A DNA stretch of 64,000 nt from Kingdonia uniflora. Lineage: Eukaryota > Streptophyta > Magnoliopsida > Ranunculales > Circaeasteraceae. The stretch is taken from positions 496,001-560,000 of the forward strand of contig JACGCM010000933.1 in the NCBI GenBank assembly GCA_014058105.1, in the 5' to 3' direction. Below, piece after piece: positions 37,801-50,289 of the stretch. The first letter of the stretch is position 1. Every line of letters begins with the position of its first letter. The notes under the pieces were generated by a model. The model was not told the origin of the DNA. It did not search any database and was given only the letters and a program-made list of their open reading frames with translations. Both the position numbers and the translations under genes were made by a program.

Positions 37801-38830
37801 GCTCCCATGCCGAAGGTCGATCACTAGTAAATAGAGCTATTATACAAGAAGTATTCTGGCCCAGTATACGCAAGCGAGCAAAAGTGTTCTCATGCAGATG
37901 CGATACCTACCAACAGCATGGACACATGATACGCGCCCCTGCGCTCAAGCTCCATGAAGAAGAGTGTTATGGCCATTCAAAAGATGAGCACTTGATCTCG
38001 TCGGTGAATTCCCTAACTCTCCAGGTAATTTCCGTCACCTCCTCATAGCTTCCGATTATTTTACAAAATGGGTAGAAGCAGTTCTACTATGTCGAACAAG
38101 AGAATAAGAGGTCATCTCCTTTATCTGGGAACAAATCATCACTCGGTTTGGGTTCCCCAACCTTATTCGTATCAATAATGGGCCCCAATTTGTTGGGGAA
38201 AAGATCATCACATTCCTCAACTGACACAACATCATCCACTTTCCATCCCATCCTTACTATCCTCAAGGCAATGGCCAAGCCGAAATCACCAACAAAACCA
38301 TCGTTGATGGACTCAAAGAAAGGCTTCACTCACAGAAATAAAGGAATTGGGTTCGCGAGCTGCCTCATGTCCTATAACAATATTATACCACTCCACGAGC
38401 GTCAACAAGATATACTCCATTCCTCCTTGCCTATGGTAGTAAGGCCGTCATTCCTTCCAAATATCATCACCCGGTTAGAGACCACAAGCTGACCGACAAG
38501 GAAAACAAGTTTGACCTGGCTTGCGACCTCAATCTGATTGATGAAACCAGGGAACGTGCCATCGTTAACCTAGGCCGATATCATCATATGCTAGCCAGAT
38601 CATACAATAACCGAGTCCAAAATTGTAATTTTTAAATCGACGATCTTGTCCTCAGAGAAATTCCTCAACATCGCAAAAAGCCTCAAGCTGGAAAATTAGC
38701 CGACAACTGGAAGGGTTCATTCATTATCACAGGTCTCTCAGGCCTGAGATCATATCATCTCATGACAGAAGAGGGAATCCCCATTTCAAATCCTTAGAAC
38801 ATTAGGCGACTAAAATGGTACTATCGTTAA
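34827..38830 (+). pseudogene. pol of element C: PR, RT, RNase H, aRH, integrase
   Basis: Protease: IMIDTGSG (Asp near 35076). RT: 35531-36533, with RYNQIPL and the catalytic YIDDLL at 36162-36179. RNase H follows at about 36560-36990, ending FLADFP. A second, archaeal-type RNase H lies at 37100-37480 (LTDGSA, ATEYEALI, HADSLAYLA). Integrase: zinc domain 37690-37930, core 38060-38330 (ASDYFTKW, NNGPQF, GQAE), then a C-terminus ending RRLKWYYR. The second zinc cysteine is Tyr (CDTY, 37909-37911), and the second catalytic Asp of the core is Asn (38174-38176). With several stops and frameshifts, the element cannot move by itself. Confidence 0.88.
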
Positions 38831-38989
38831 GCATCTTATAACTCTATTTCAATTACTCACTTTTGTTTTTCAATTCCAAAATTGAGATGTTCATCTCCAT
38901 CCAATTTAAATTCTAAACTTATCAATGAAACTTCCAAGTTTTTCACAACATCTCTTTCTACTTACGTTGATTCAACCACCTATATAGAT

Positions 38990-39665
38990 CAAAGTATAGA
39001 TAATACTAGTTTTCCATCGATCTAATACCAGTTAAATCAAGGATAATACTTGGTTTAGCTGACTCTACTAAATCACTATGATCGAAGCAAGTATAGAAAC
39101 TTATTTTAAATTATAGACTCTGCCAAACAATAGATAAGGCAATGGTCATACTAGTCTTCATCTTTTTCAACTTGTTAGGGTCATTATACTAGTTAAATCA
39201 AGGATAACACTTGGTTTGGCTAACTCTACTAAATCTTTGCGATCGAAGCAAGTGTAAAAACTTGTTTTATATCAAAGACTCTACCAAACAAGAGATAAGG
39301 CAAAGGTCATACTAGTCTTTATCTTTTTTAACTCGTTTGGGTCATTATACCAGTTAAATCAAGGATAACACTTGGTTTGGCTGACTCTACTAAATTTTTG
39401 CGATGGAGGCAAGTGTAGAAACTTGTCTTATATCCAAGACTCAAGCAGACATAAGATAAGGTAAAGATAATACTAGGCTTCATCTCTTTCAATATGTCTG
39501 CAACATTCTTATAGTTGAATCAAAAGTTACTTCATTTGACTGGTTCAACCTGCCTCTACGATTGGAACATGTGCAAAAACTTGTTCTATATCAAAGACCC
39601 CACCAAACCTAAGATAAAGCAAAGGTCATACTAGCTTTCATCTATTTCAATGTGTTTGTGATAGA
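38990..39665. repeat. 161-bp tandem repeat array in element C
   Basis: The word AGTTAAATCAAGGATAA recurs with exact 161-bp spacing (GTTAAATCAA at 39031, 39192, 39353; GTTGAATCAA at 39514), giving four units. The array lies between the end of integrase and the 3' end of aORF1. It is unrelated in sequence to the array in element B. Confidence 0.9.
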
Positions 39666-39677
39666 TACAATTTATTT

Positions 39678-42600
39678 TTAGGTCAAATTCATATTACAAG
39701 GGTTCTTTCCAGCCGATGAGGTATCAGCAGCGCTTCCCCCGTCAGCAAGAGGTCGAACTCTCAATTCATGGATTACAGCAGCCCTGCCCTGCTCTATCAA
39801 CTCGGAAGATTGAGGACCTAAATGGGTTTCCATAAAGGATATACAGTTTCCCCGATCTATATTTACTCCACAAACGCATCCTTTATCCAACAGACTTTTG
39901 AACAAGGTATCTCGTTCTAACTCAAGTCTTTTTACTTCCTCTAATAAATATGCAATAATCAACTTTAACAGGTCAGAACTTGATGCATTGGATACGACAA
40001 TCGTTGCAAATTTCAATCTCAACTTCTCGAGGTGTGCCTCCAAATTAGCGTACAATTTCTTCTGATGGATCAGCTCTATGTATAGCCAAGAATTAATAGA
40101 TATATTTTCCTCTAATTTCTTCACATATTTGGCTGCTTCAGCCAAATTCTTGGCCTCTAGGTCTACCACCTGAGCACGAAGTCTCTTAATTTCAGCATTC
40201 AACTCTTCCCTACCTAGAATATCCTTAAATAAGTCATCTTTCTTCTTCAACAGCATCTCTTTTGCCCAGATTTCCCCTTCCAGGACTTTCTCCCTGATAA
40301 GAGTAGCATCCAACTTCTATTGGCATTCTCCTAAGATTGCTTTACCTCTCTGCACATGTCCTTGTATTTGAGCTATATCACCTTCCAGCTCTCTAATTCG
40401 TCCTGCTAAGCTCACTACATCCCCTCGAACTAAAGGTATTTGAACATCCCTTTTACTCCCCCTCGAACACTCTCCAGCTTCAACTTTCTTGGCGCGTGCG
40501 TTGGCCTGCTCCTGTTCTGCCTTTAGTCAAGCCACTCTCTCATTATGATCATTAGATCTTCGCTGCATCTCCCGAAACTCCATATCCTTCGAAGGTAAAA
40601 CTACATACGAGTGTTCCACTACAGCCTCTGAGGCCGGCAGATTCTTTCGTGCTATTTTTAGCTCGTAATCCTTTTCCACTAGTATCTGTTTCAGTCGTTC
40701 CAAGTCACTCCTACAATTTTGGAGATCAGCTTGATATTTCCCTTCTGATATTTCTAGCGCCTGAATGCGATATTGAGCCATTCCAGCCTACTTATTCCTT
40801 GACATCAGAGTGCTAATCTGATTCTGAAGCTTTGCAGCTTGTTTCTTCATCTCTACAAGCTCTTTTGACCCTCTGTCAATCTCGACATCATTCTCCTCAA
40901 GCCTACGAGTGAGGTCGACAATATCCTGGTTTGCCTCAACATATTTGAAGTGTACTTGTACGTACTGATCGTCTCTATCCTAACTCGTTCCCCTCATCCT
41001 ATCCAACTCCTCTTCAAATTCTCGGTTACATTGAAGCGCTTCATCTTCGTGTGAGCGAACTGCATCCAACTCGACCTACACAATATAAATATATTATATA
41101 CCGTTTGACTCATACACACATCAACAAACATGTATATGCAACTCATTTCTACAAGATATCTGATTTCTAACATCAACTGTGTACAACAACTTTTAGACTT
41201 AAGTTCAAAGTACCTACTCAGCAAACACTTCAGGCCATGTATTTTGCTATCTCAGGTACATTTTTCCTATATGTAACTGTCAAAAAAATTGTATATACCT
41301 CTACGTTCTATGTTTAATCACGCTACTTAGTGGTTATGTCAAAAATAGCGTATAAGCCATAGGGCCTTTTTCGATCTAACCTGCAGCTCCGCTTGCAAAG
41401 ATAGCAAGGATGCTGAAATCTCTTTCTCCCTGGCAAGCTCAATCTTTAGGACTTTTATCCAGAAATTGGTTTCTCTACGTGCCTATAAAAGAGTTACGGG
41501 CAAACTCAGACTATGAGTCTATTAAATATACACAATCCAATAGTTTGCGATACATGCCAAATATGTTCATACAAATTCAGTTCCCTAACCTACCTTCTGA
41601 GTCTCATCCTCGAGGTATTCGGTGTCGTCCCCTTGATTGTCAATCACAGTCTGATGGGAGACACCATCTAACCCATCCACAACTCCCACCTCAACCTCAT
41701 CTATCTCTTCTTCATCTCCCTCCTCAATGTAGGTGTCCGCCTTAATGGCATCCACCTCCTCCTCTTAGTAACCCTTTGACATCAGATGGCAGCCAAGCCT
41801 GTCACGCTCCTCAGTCATCTTCTCCAGCTTGGCTTCCACCTCCACTTGTAGCTGCCCAATTGCTACGGCGTGAGAGACCTTCAGAGCCTCCAGCTGCTCT
41901 ACATCCTTAGCGGCATCAGTTTTTGCTCGAGTTAACTTTTTTTCAAGCTCGATCTTTATCTTCTTCAATTCAGACTTATCTACTTCAATTCCCAGCCCCT
42001 TCAATAACCGAGTAACCTGTATAATACGCATCGACCTCATCATCAGCTCGGCATGCAATAAATATATTTCATATAATTAATATACACTTACTATCTTGCT
42101 CATATCTTCCTCACCATGAAGGGATGCCAGCCTGGCCCTTTCTACCACCCCCTTAAGGTCATCCAGCACAGCAGGTCGTTCTTCGACGACCTTCTCACCA
42201 GACATCTCCGAAGATTCGACCCTTTTCATTTTTTCTTTAGAAGACTCACCACTTCCAGTGGTACCAGAGGCCACCATAGACTGTAACATCCATTTTTTCG
42301 GATATTTTTGAGCTATTTTGCTCGACATGATGGTTTTAGGCTGAGCCGAACTCTCTCTTTCAAAGGTCTTGGCCGAGTGGGCTTCTCTCTATTTTTTTAT
42401 TCGCCAACTCCCGCCATCAACCTGGTCAACTAAGCCATTTTAACCTTTTTCAACCTATTATTAACTCTTTTTTTTTTGCTGAGACCTAGTCCTTCCAATA
42501 CAAATTTGAGCTCAGCCTCCTCCTCAGCAACCTCATCCAACAACAACTTTTGCCTCTTGACGTGGGATTTCACACCTGCAATACACAACATTACTTTATT

Positions 42601-43409
42601 ATCAACCACAAGTATCAGTTCAAAAATATCAATATATTATCTATACATGGCAGTACTTACTTTGTTTTACAGTTCTAAACCAAAGATCCAGAGGTTCTTC
42701 GTCATCTCCCTGAAGGCCATTACCCTTTACCCATATGATGTTATCATTCCAAGTTCGACCTGCTAAATTCAGATCAAAGAAACGAGGCTGAGTTACGCTC
42801 GCACAGAAATATGCCCCACCACTAGCACGATAATTCTTCACCCCATAGAATTGTAGCACATCCTGAGGGGATAATCCTCCTCACTTTCTCCTTGTTCTTC
42901 CACTTCTCATTCAGATGATCACATACATTTATTACCTCCCAAATGTTCTCATTTAATTGAACTGGATATGCCCCAATTACATTCATGATCCCCTTCGCCA
43001 AATTGGTCAAAGGAAGACTCAATCCGTACTTTAATTAAGATAATTAACACAAAAAACCTTCCTCACGGTCACTCTGAACACCCCCATCAAAGTATTCCAA
43101 CGAGATCGATTCGTCTATACCCCTAACTCGTTTTTCCATTTCTAAATTGGCCAACAGATAAAAATACTTTTCCCCAGCCGCTACTGTACAACCCCTAAAG
43201 TGCCTAACGGCATACTCTACACAATTACCCCATGTCCCTCCTACAATGGCCTTGGCCTTATAGAATTCTCTAAAGAGATCCGAACCAGGAGGATAAGATA
43301 TCAATTAACCAGGAAAGCCAGGAAATTGTTCCAATCCTACTTCAACCTCACCATCAGACTCCAACGTCCGACCAGAGGTCGATACCTCATTAACAGGTAA
43401 ACAATCCAT
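39678..43409 (-). pseudogene. Antisense gene aORF1 of element C (PF04195-like + coiled coil)
   Basis: The start is the ATG at 43409 (MDCLPVNE). N-terminal blocks are PGSDLFREFYKAKAI, then SLPLTNLAKGIMNVIGAYPV and NIWEVINVC (42822-43304, PF04195-like), then WVKGNGLQGDDEEP. After a basic, Ser-rich linker (SGTTGSGESSKEK), long coiled-coil segments follow (41765-42058, 40527-40781, 39678-40313). The 39678-40313 frame alone is open for 211 codons. An intron at 41076-41380 (donor CAG|GTTAG) has the same position as in D. A few stops and frame changes occur. It is transcribed, if at all, against the retrotransposon. Its product may be a structural or regulatory protein, but that is inference. Confidence 0.75.
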
Positions 43410-43638
43410 ACCCACAAGAATTTTTATAGGTAACATTTTGACCAACACAATTGCATCTCACGCCCGACCTACATACAGGTTTAGGTATCTACCATTACTT
43501 CGTATAAATTGATCATATACGTTCAACATATATCTTTAATATATTTTGGGTATATAAACTATACAGATCTTACCATAAATAGTTGATGTTAAGATTTACT
43601 TCAAAATAAAAAATAAATACGATTTGCACAAACACATA

Positions 43639-44219
43639 TGTAGAGACTTAACTCCGTTAAGAGGGAGAGCTAGTTCTCACAACGTAAAATCGATCTTTAG
43701 TCAGAGGATACAAGTAATTGGCCTAAATAAGATCTATTTAAAGACAAATACTTGCGTAGAGGCCCGAATGTGACTCTCTATAACCTCTGATGAGGATTTT
43801 TAAGACAAATTATATTAATGAAGAGTAAATAACAGGGTTCGAGTATAGGGTGGTCGAAGGTAAAATGCAAGAAGTTGGAGATGATTTTTCTAACCCGTGC
43901 TTGGTTTCCCCTCTACTCTATTTATAGAATCACAGGGAGGTGAGTCACAAAGTGTGGATCAGGTTTACATGATTACACTATCAAAAAATCCCGGCGAGTT
44001 ATGAGCGCCGATCTTGTCGGTACTATTACTGTACTATTTATTGGTGCTGTCTCTGAATGGCACGGTGGTTGGACCTATTACTGTAGATGCACGAGCCAAT
44101 CAATGCGTTGTCTTATCTGATGAGGTAGTTGTTTGTCTTGTCTTGCTTCGACTATGTGTTAGTGAAGTCGAAGGGCTTCTACTGTAGGATGTTAATCCGT
44201 TCTCGAAGCATTGCCTGGT
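43639..44219 (-). repeat. 3' LTR of element B, U3-truncated
   Basis: It aligns with 56831 to about 57406 of the 5' LTR and then stops at CCTGGTG. The remaining U3 (about 230 bp), the purine tract and about 135 bp of adjacent internal DNA, judged against element A, are absent. This fits a single deletion at 44219/44220. Confidence 0.85.
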
Positions 44220-44368
44220 GGGTTGGGTAATAAATGCATTGAATCCTATAAGTATGGGTTATTGTAGAGGTATATTGTATCTTCTTCCATCTATAATAGT
44301 CTTCTACTCTTTCTCAATACTCTTAACATTTGGATAGATACCATGCCAAACTCGCGTTACCAGAAGAG

Positions 44369-44635
44369 ATGGCAGAACTTCACATGAAATTTTTTGGGCA
44401 ACATGACCTGAACTGGGACATGCCGGACCTTGTGGAGGCAGGTCCTGAGAAGTTCTTCAATGGTGATCCATATTCTTATCTGTGGGAATAGCTGAGGCTT
44501 CATTTCACGACTGCTGAGAGGCGTTATCTCTTTTTGATGGCCCTTGCCGAAAGTCTCGTTTGTACAGAGGAGGTCATCGAGGAGCAAAATGCGGCAAGAG
44601 GAGCTGCTCCTTCCGAAAGTAGGGCTTTGGGTTGA
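44369..44635 (+). pseudogene. Antisense ORF aORF2, element B copy
   Basis: It opens at an ATG (MAELHMKFFG) and runs 88 codons to TGA, with a single in-frame TAG after YLWE. Matching blocks with the A copy are KFFG.HD, (I/M)P(E/D)LVE.G, F.NG(E/D)PY.YLW, FTT.E.RYLFL, LV and an acidic Ala/Ser-rich tail. The product is unknown. It is the first antisense ORF inside the 3' LTR, as in A, C and D. Confidence 0.6.
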
Positions 44636-45140
44636 TGGTGAAAATATTTGTATTTCTGTAGACTTCTGTTTTACTGTGCATGAAGGGGTTATTTTTGCGT
44701 TTTTGAGTGGTAGTAAAAATGTAATTTGTTTGTTGGATTTGCTATTTGGAATGGACAAAATATTTTCTGCGTACTTATATTGCTGTATCTGGTTGATAAT
44801 GTAGACGAATGTAAGCGAATACTTTTATAGGCGCGAGGTATAGAGTTGATCGAAGGTTATTATTATCTGGGTTATGATGATCAGAACGAGATATAGTCGA
44901 AGGTATGATGAAATGTTGCTTGTAATAATCGATTGTTATAATGGCCGAATGCTCGATATGGGTGACGTGCTCTACTAGAGATCCTCGGGAATGAGGTTTG
45001 AATACATGTACCGATGAATCAGTTACGTCTAGGATGTTGGAGAGGTTGTATGTTGACTTTTTGAGGTTGGAAATGAAAGGTTATCATTAATTCAGTTACG
45101 GGAGAGGGAAAGGTTATCATTAATTCAGTTGCGTTTTGTA

Positions 45141-45153
45141 GGTATAAAAAGGG
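45141..45153 (+). promoter_or_regulatory. TATA box for antisense aORF3-like ORF (element B)
   Basis: GGTATAAAAAGGG lies 72-84 bases upstream of the ATG at 45225, a plausible plant promoter spacing. Element A has the same motif. Element C has ATATAAAAAGGGG before its aORF3. Confidence 0.6.
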
Positions 45154-45224
45154 ATAGGTTGGATGGAATTTCTTCATCTGTCCTGCATCATTCTCTTTAT
45201 CTCTTACTTTGTTTGTTGATCAAC

Positions 45225-45617
45225 ATGGCTAAAAATATACCAGCTTAGGAAGATCAAGCGGCGGTGAGGGCCAGGAGGATCCAGGAGGCTTTGTTGGGTC
45301 TTCAACAGAGGTTCGGAATGGAGGAGAATATTGATGCAGAAATGCCAGAGCCCATTGAAGCGGAACCTGGGGCACCACTCTATGACATGCCCTTCGCGTA
45401 CTGGTGGGGCATAGTGCTGATGATGGGGCCGTTCCCCGCCACCGACTGTCTCTTCTCAAGGGCTTCGCAGAGGATATTGTGGACCAAGAGGATACAGATA
45501 CATCGGCCGTTATCGAAGAGGAGCAGCCAGCTAATAGCCAGGGTCCTCTATAATATGGTGGTGTTACTACTTTCTTTTGGTTTATGTCTCTTGTTTAGTT
45601 TTGTACGAGGTTTGTAA
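45225..45617 (+). pseudogene. Antisense aORF3-like ORF, element B copy
   Basis: The ATG at 45225 (MAKNIPA) meets a TAG after seven codons. The frame then stays open to about 45617. The part RARRIQEALLGLQQRFGMEE...DAEMPEP resembles the GRL..K..EVR..IFG..DYDA.LPE stretch of aORF3 in C and D, but only weakly. A hydrophobic stretch at the C-terminus may be a frame artefact. It is placed in this slot by position and its TATA box. Confidence 0.4.
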
Positions 45618-46341
45618 TGTTAGCTGCTTTTCTGAATGAAAATGATTTCCTTGAATAACTTGTTTTGTCGAACTGTGGGTAATAGTAATGCAATCTGATA
45701 TTGAATGGATAATACAGTTGTCAAAATGTATAGTTTGTGTTGTTCGAAGATAAAAATGAATTTGTCGAAGGGAAAAGTAAACTGTAGCGAAGCTGAAAAA
45801 TTCATCTGTCAGCCTGAGGCTTTTGATTGGTCGAACTTACAGCAGTATTCGGTCGAAGGGTCAAAACTTTTAAGTTAAGGGATATGTTGGATGTCGAAGG
45901 TCGATATATTTAGATGAAATTATTTAAGGCTAGATGCTGAGGATTGTTTGAGACGTGAAGTGGTCGAATACTCGAGTACATGAGTATGTCAAAGTTTAAG
46001 TTTGATTTGACTAGCTGTTCTGACAGCCCAGACAGCTGGCCTGTCAGACTGGTACGAGCGCCAGGGGCAGTGTGTAAAAAATAATGATGTTGTTTTCCAC
46101 GTATGACAGAAAAAAGGTTATGATGTGACTGCTTGGACTTGATTGTTTAGCTTCGAGTAGGAGAAAAGAAGGTTCGAGAAGCTTCGGCTTTTGCAAGCAG
46201 ATCGTAGTAAGGGTGTTCTTCGTACGTGGGAGGTGCGAGGGGTAAATTGGTCAAACCACATTGGAGCCGAAAAGCTGGGGTAGTGGGGTCGAGGTAATGA
46301 TAGTATTTTAGAAAATTGAGGCGGTTTAGTTTTTTTAAAAG

Positions 46342-46350
46342 ATATATAAG
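46342..46350 (+). promoter_or_regulatory. Putative TATA box for aORF1 (element B)
   Basis: GATATATAAGTGGG precedes a likely 5'-UTR intron (46493-46765: donor CTG|GTAAGT, acceptor CTGTAG|) and the aORF1 ATG at 46772. Confidence 0.45.
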
Positions 46351-46771
46351 TGGGAGAAGATTGATGTACTGTGAGAATCAAAAAGTTGGGAGAGGAAAAC
46401 ATATGTTATTTCAAACTTGGGGGGTGCTGCTACTTTTGTTGGTTTGATCTTGCTGATCCGAGGGTAGTACTGCTAACCACTGGTAAGTCACTTGATCTCT
46501 GTCATGTTTATTTTGTTTCGTTCTCTGTCTGGGAGGGTGGGTAGAAGATTTTGCATTTGAGATTTAGGGGTTATTTTCAGGAGTAAGGAGGCTTGTTAGA
46601 ACTGGGCTTCAACCCAGTCTGGGATTTGGTGAGGTTTTTTTAGAGGAGGTATTGTTTCTGAGATTTGAGGTTGGGAGAAGTATCTGGAAGGGATAGATGG
46701 GATAAGGGTGATAGACACGGGATTGTTAAATTTTCCACCCTAATTGCATGCCTCTCCTTCTGTAGGTAAAA

Positions 46772-48946
46772 ATGCGTAACCGTCGGGCTTCGAGGCAGAG
46801 ATTGGTGGATAAAGAGGTCGACGAGGTCGAAACTAGTACTTTTGGTCGAGACCCAATGGACAAGGGTAGAGATTTAGAGGTGTTAGATGTGGTAACCGAG
46901 ACCCCGTTGTCCATAATTTTGCCAGCTAAAGATATTCTGGTCACGAGACGTTGAAAGACGATAGTGACCGAAGATAGTGATGAAGAAGAAACAGTATGGG
47001 GGGAGGGATGTGATGTAGGACCTTCGGGTAGTGGGGAGGGAGGTAAGGTACAGAGGGGCGATAGTGAGTATTCGACTGAGTCGGATAAGGTCAAAGGTGC
47101 CGTTTTGGCTAAAGATAGGATTAGGTTAGACCGGTTTGCCACGAAATTAGAACTCTCGAAGGTAGGTATGTTTCTTAGTGCTGCGGGGGCAGGGTTGACC
47201 TTCAGATCGGACCCTGGGGAAGGGATTATGGCTTATAGGGGCCAAATTCAATTGGGACTAGAGGTTCCTCTTTGGCGACTGGTGAAAGAAGTGCTGAATT
47301 TCTGGGGGGTGGCTCTGGTGCAAATGAACTTTAATTTTTATGAAATGATGAGGGTGATAGAGGGGATGAATGTGAAATTAGCTGGTGAGAGTCGAAGTTT
47401 AATTAAGTTGTTCGACATTATCACCTTTTACTCGAGGAAGGCTAGTCAAAGCCTGGGGACCTATCACATCTAATGTCACCAAGAGAAACTTTGGTTCTCT
47501 GATCAGTGCTCGACAGGCCAGGGGTGGAATAAAGATTTACTAATAGTAAGGGGTAACTACGGGAATGTAGACGAGGATGACCCTTATAAATTGCATCATA
47601 GGGTATATAACGAAAGTAAGTTTACTGTCGAAGGGTTTGTTATTGATGTGTTTCTGAAATAAGTGATAACTGTGTTTCTGCTTTACTCTGAAGGTCCGAA
47701 GAGTTTGTCTCGGGATAATTCGGTGAATTATATTGATACTCTGCTCGAGGCTAGTGAAGACTGGGTAAATTCGGTGTTTGACAACCCCAAGATCAAAAGG
47801 CAAAGGAGAAAAAAGGTAGATTCCCAGCTTTGAGATGTACCCGCTACGCCGAAGCGACCAAAGAGAAAAAGAGGGGTAGGTGTTTTGAAGGAGCAAAAAT
47901 AAATAGGAGGGGAAGAGTTGCCGAGGAACTACCAGTTTGTGCCGAGGTCGCAGAGGGGTGTGAAACAAGCGACGCCAGATCCGAAAAGGGTGGAGAGGAA
48001 TCGAGGATGAAACCAAAATAGGTGTCTTCTCAAGCCAAAAAGGGGAAGGGTCGAGTAGCTCCCGAAGCCTCTAAGGTGCAGCAATCGAAGGTTATTCAAC
48101 ATAAGAGGCATAAGGTTCTTGGGGAGGATGATACAATGGAGGAAGATGAAGAAATGACGGAGGATGAATGACGGAAGTAAACTGTGGCGAAGCAGGCTTC
48201 GATGGTCGAGTTCTGGGATGATGACCCGGACGAAGCTTCGAAGGAGATAAAGAAGCACATGTCTCTGGAAACTATATATAGCTTCCTGTAGTGATATTTA
48301 GAGGTTACTTGCAAATTGTTCAAGTTTTGAGGTTCACTGATATCTTGAGTATTTTTAGCAGACGGAAGTCTGGGTAGAGACTTGCAACAAGGCGATGAAG
48401 TCGGTAAAGGCAAAGTTGCGACAAGCGAAGGAAAACCTGGATCTTTTTTATGGGAAAGAGGCATCATGGGTATCCTAAGTCAAGAAGATGAAGCAAGATA
48501 TAAATGTACTTACTGACTCTTATGATGAGAGGCTTGAGCAGCAGCAGTCAAGGCTGAAGCGAGAGTAGTCGGCCAAGCTTAAGGCATGTAAGAAGGTAAA
48601 AGCAGAACAGAAGGTGGATTTCCAGTGGCAGTATGATAAGGAATACATGGAGAATATGAGGTTGAAGAAGTTTATAGATGGTATGGGGTATGATACCGAT
48701 ACATTGCAACCTTATCCTGTGTCTCCAGAACTTGTTGAGGGGGATGAGTTACAGATAAAGGGAGGGGAGGTAAATGTTATTAAGGAGGCAATTAGAAGTA
48801 CTGGTGGTGGTGCAGAAACTTCTCTTCTAGGCGCACCCATTGGTGGCACTGCTGATGGTCTTGCGATCGAAGGTTTAAATGAGGCTGTTGAGGTTGGTGA
48901 TGCTAGGGAACTTGTGGAGCAAGAAGGTGCAACCACGCCCATATGA
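46772..48946 (+). pseudogene. Antisense gene aORF1 of element B (PF04195-like + coiled coil)
   Basis: The gene starts MRNRRASRQR. A PF04195-like block lies at about 47220-47440 (RGQIQLGLEVPLWRLVKEVL, FWGVALVQMNFNFYEMM). It is followed by KLWFSDQCSTGQGW and VRGNYGNVDEDDPY, the counterpart of WVKGN in C and D. A 78-bp intron is likely at 47616-47693 (GTAAGT...GAAG). Basic, nuclear-type stretches (KRQRRKK) and an acidic segment follow. The C-terminus at 48361-48946 is coiled-coil-like with a 110-codon open end. Stops at about 46952, 47473 and in the middle show decay. Gene order and orientation match elements C and D, although the nucleotide sequence is very different. Confidence 0.7.
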
Positions 48947-48949
48947 GGT

Positions 48950-49548
48950 ATTTGGGGTTGGGTTCTTATTTCTTCTTCTGCTGGTTGTAATGTTGAGTTG
49001 TACTATGTTTTAACGATGTTGTTTTTTTTTGTTGGTTTCTGAACTTGGTAAGGTTTTTTTACTTTTGTTATCTTTTGAATTTTTGAAGTTGATATTGAAC
49101 ATATTGATGCATATTTTCTAAACTTCTGATTCAATATATGTCTTGCGGATGGATTATGTTATCTCTCTGACTTTGAATTGTTAGAATTTGAATGCACGTT
49201 CTATTGATTATGCATGTTTTGGACCCTTGATGATTAATCTTTGAACTATGCAGCAACTGTTCCCCTGATGGATAATATGTTGAATGTGCTCTATGCTGGA
49301 TGGATTTGCAGATAGTATTTTTGTAAACGGCTGCTGTTTAGGATTGTAGAAGTTTGGTCTTTAGGAGTATAAATTTGATTCTGTTCGAAGTAGGAATTTT
49401 CCTTGGTTGAATTTGAAATTTGATATGTTCGACTGACTGTAGTGTGATCGAAATCTGAAGAGTATCGAAGATATCCAAATCGAACTCTGAATGTTTTGCT
49501 AAACATCGAAGGTCAAAGCCACAGCGATGTTAAAATTATAATAAATTT
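48950..49548. other. Non-coding region downstream of aORF1 in element B
   Basis: This AT-rich DNA probably holds the 3' UTR of aORF1. No repeat or ORF of note is seen. Confidence 0.4.
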
Positions 49549-50195
49549 CTAGGTCGCCTCCGAGTATCAGTTGGAGCGAGGAGACGTGATACTTAGTGGA
49601 AACCCAAAAATTTACTGGACTTCGAAGGCTTGAGCCACAGTGAAGCAATATCTGATCACCTCCAACGCATTCCTGAGGGTTCGATCTTTCGACCATCCTT
49701 TCCCCTCGAGTTTGCTCGAATGTTGGAAACTTGAGCAATTCAAGGTCGCCCCCAAATACCAGTCAGGGCGAGAGTGGAGATGATACCTGGGGTAAACCAA
49801 GAAAAGGACTGGACTTCGATAGTTTTAGAGCCTGGACGAAGTATATCTGATCACCCCCAATACATCCCAGAGGGTCTGGTCTTTTGACCTTCTTTGCCCC
49901 TCGAGTTTGTCTCAAAATTGGAGACTTGAGAAATTCATGGACGCCCTCAAGTATCAGTCGGGGCGAAGGTGGACATGATACCTAGGTTAAACCAAGAAAA
50001 GGACTTGACTTCAAAGGCCTAAGCTACAGCAAAGCAATATTTGATCGCCCCCAATGCATCCCCGAGGGTCCGGTCTTTCGACCTTCCTTGCCCCTCGAGT
50101 TTGCTCAAAATCGGAGACTTGAGTAATTCATGGCCGCCCCCAAGTATCAGTCGAGACGAAGTTGGACATGATACCTAAGTTAAACCAAGAAATAC
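49549..50195. repeat. 193-bp tandem repeat array in element B
   Basis: Units start at 49549, 49741, 49936 and 50129 (192-195 bp apart). Three are full and one is partial. Recognisable words are CGCCCCCAAGTATCAGTCGG, GATGATACCT and CCCCTCGAGTTTG. It sits between aORF1 and integrase, the same slot as the C and D arrays. Confidence 0.9.
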
Positions 50196-50289
50196 AAAAT
50201 GAAAACTGAGACGATGTCTGGGTGGAACAATCTTGTATATTGAATATGCTAGATTACATTAGTTGTACATGGTTGGAGATAAGGCTTGT

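Noticed and set aside
38990..39665. CRISPR array
   Set aside because: The repeats are 161-bp head-to-tail units without unique spacers, inside a plant retrotransposon.
41410..41745. Plus-strand ORF of 111 codons
   Set aside because: It lies opposite the coiled-coil part of aORF1 and its Pro/His/Leu-rich translation looks like a reverse-strand shadow.
45229..45459. Minus-strand ORF of 76 codons
   Set aside because: It is a shadow of the plus-strand aORF3-like frame, with arginine/serine/proline-rich composition typical of a reverse frame.
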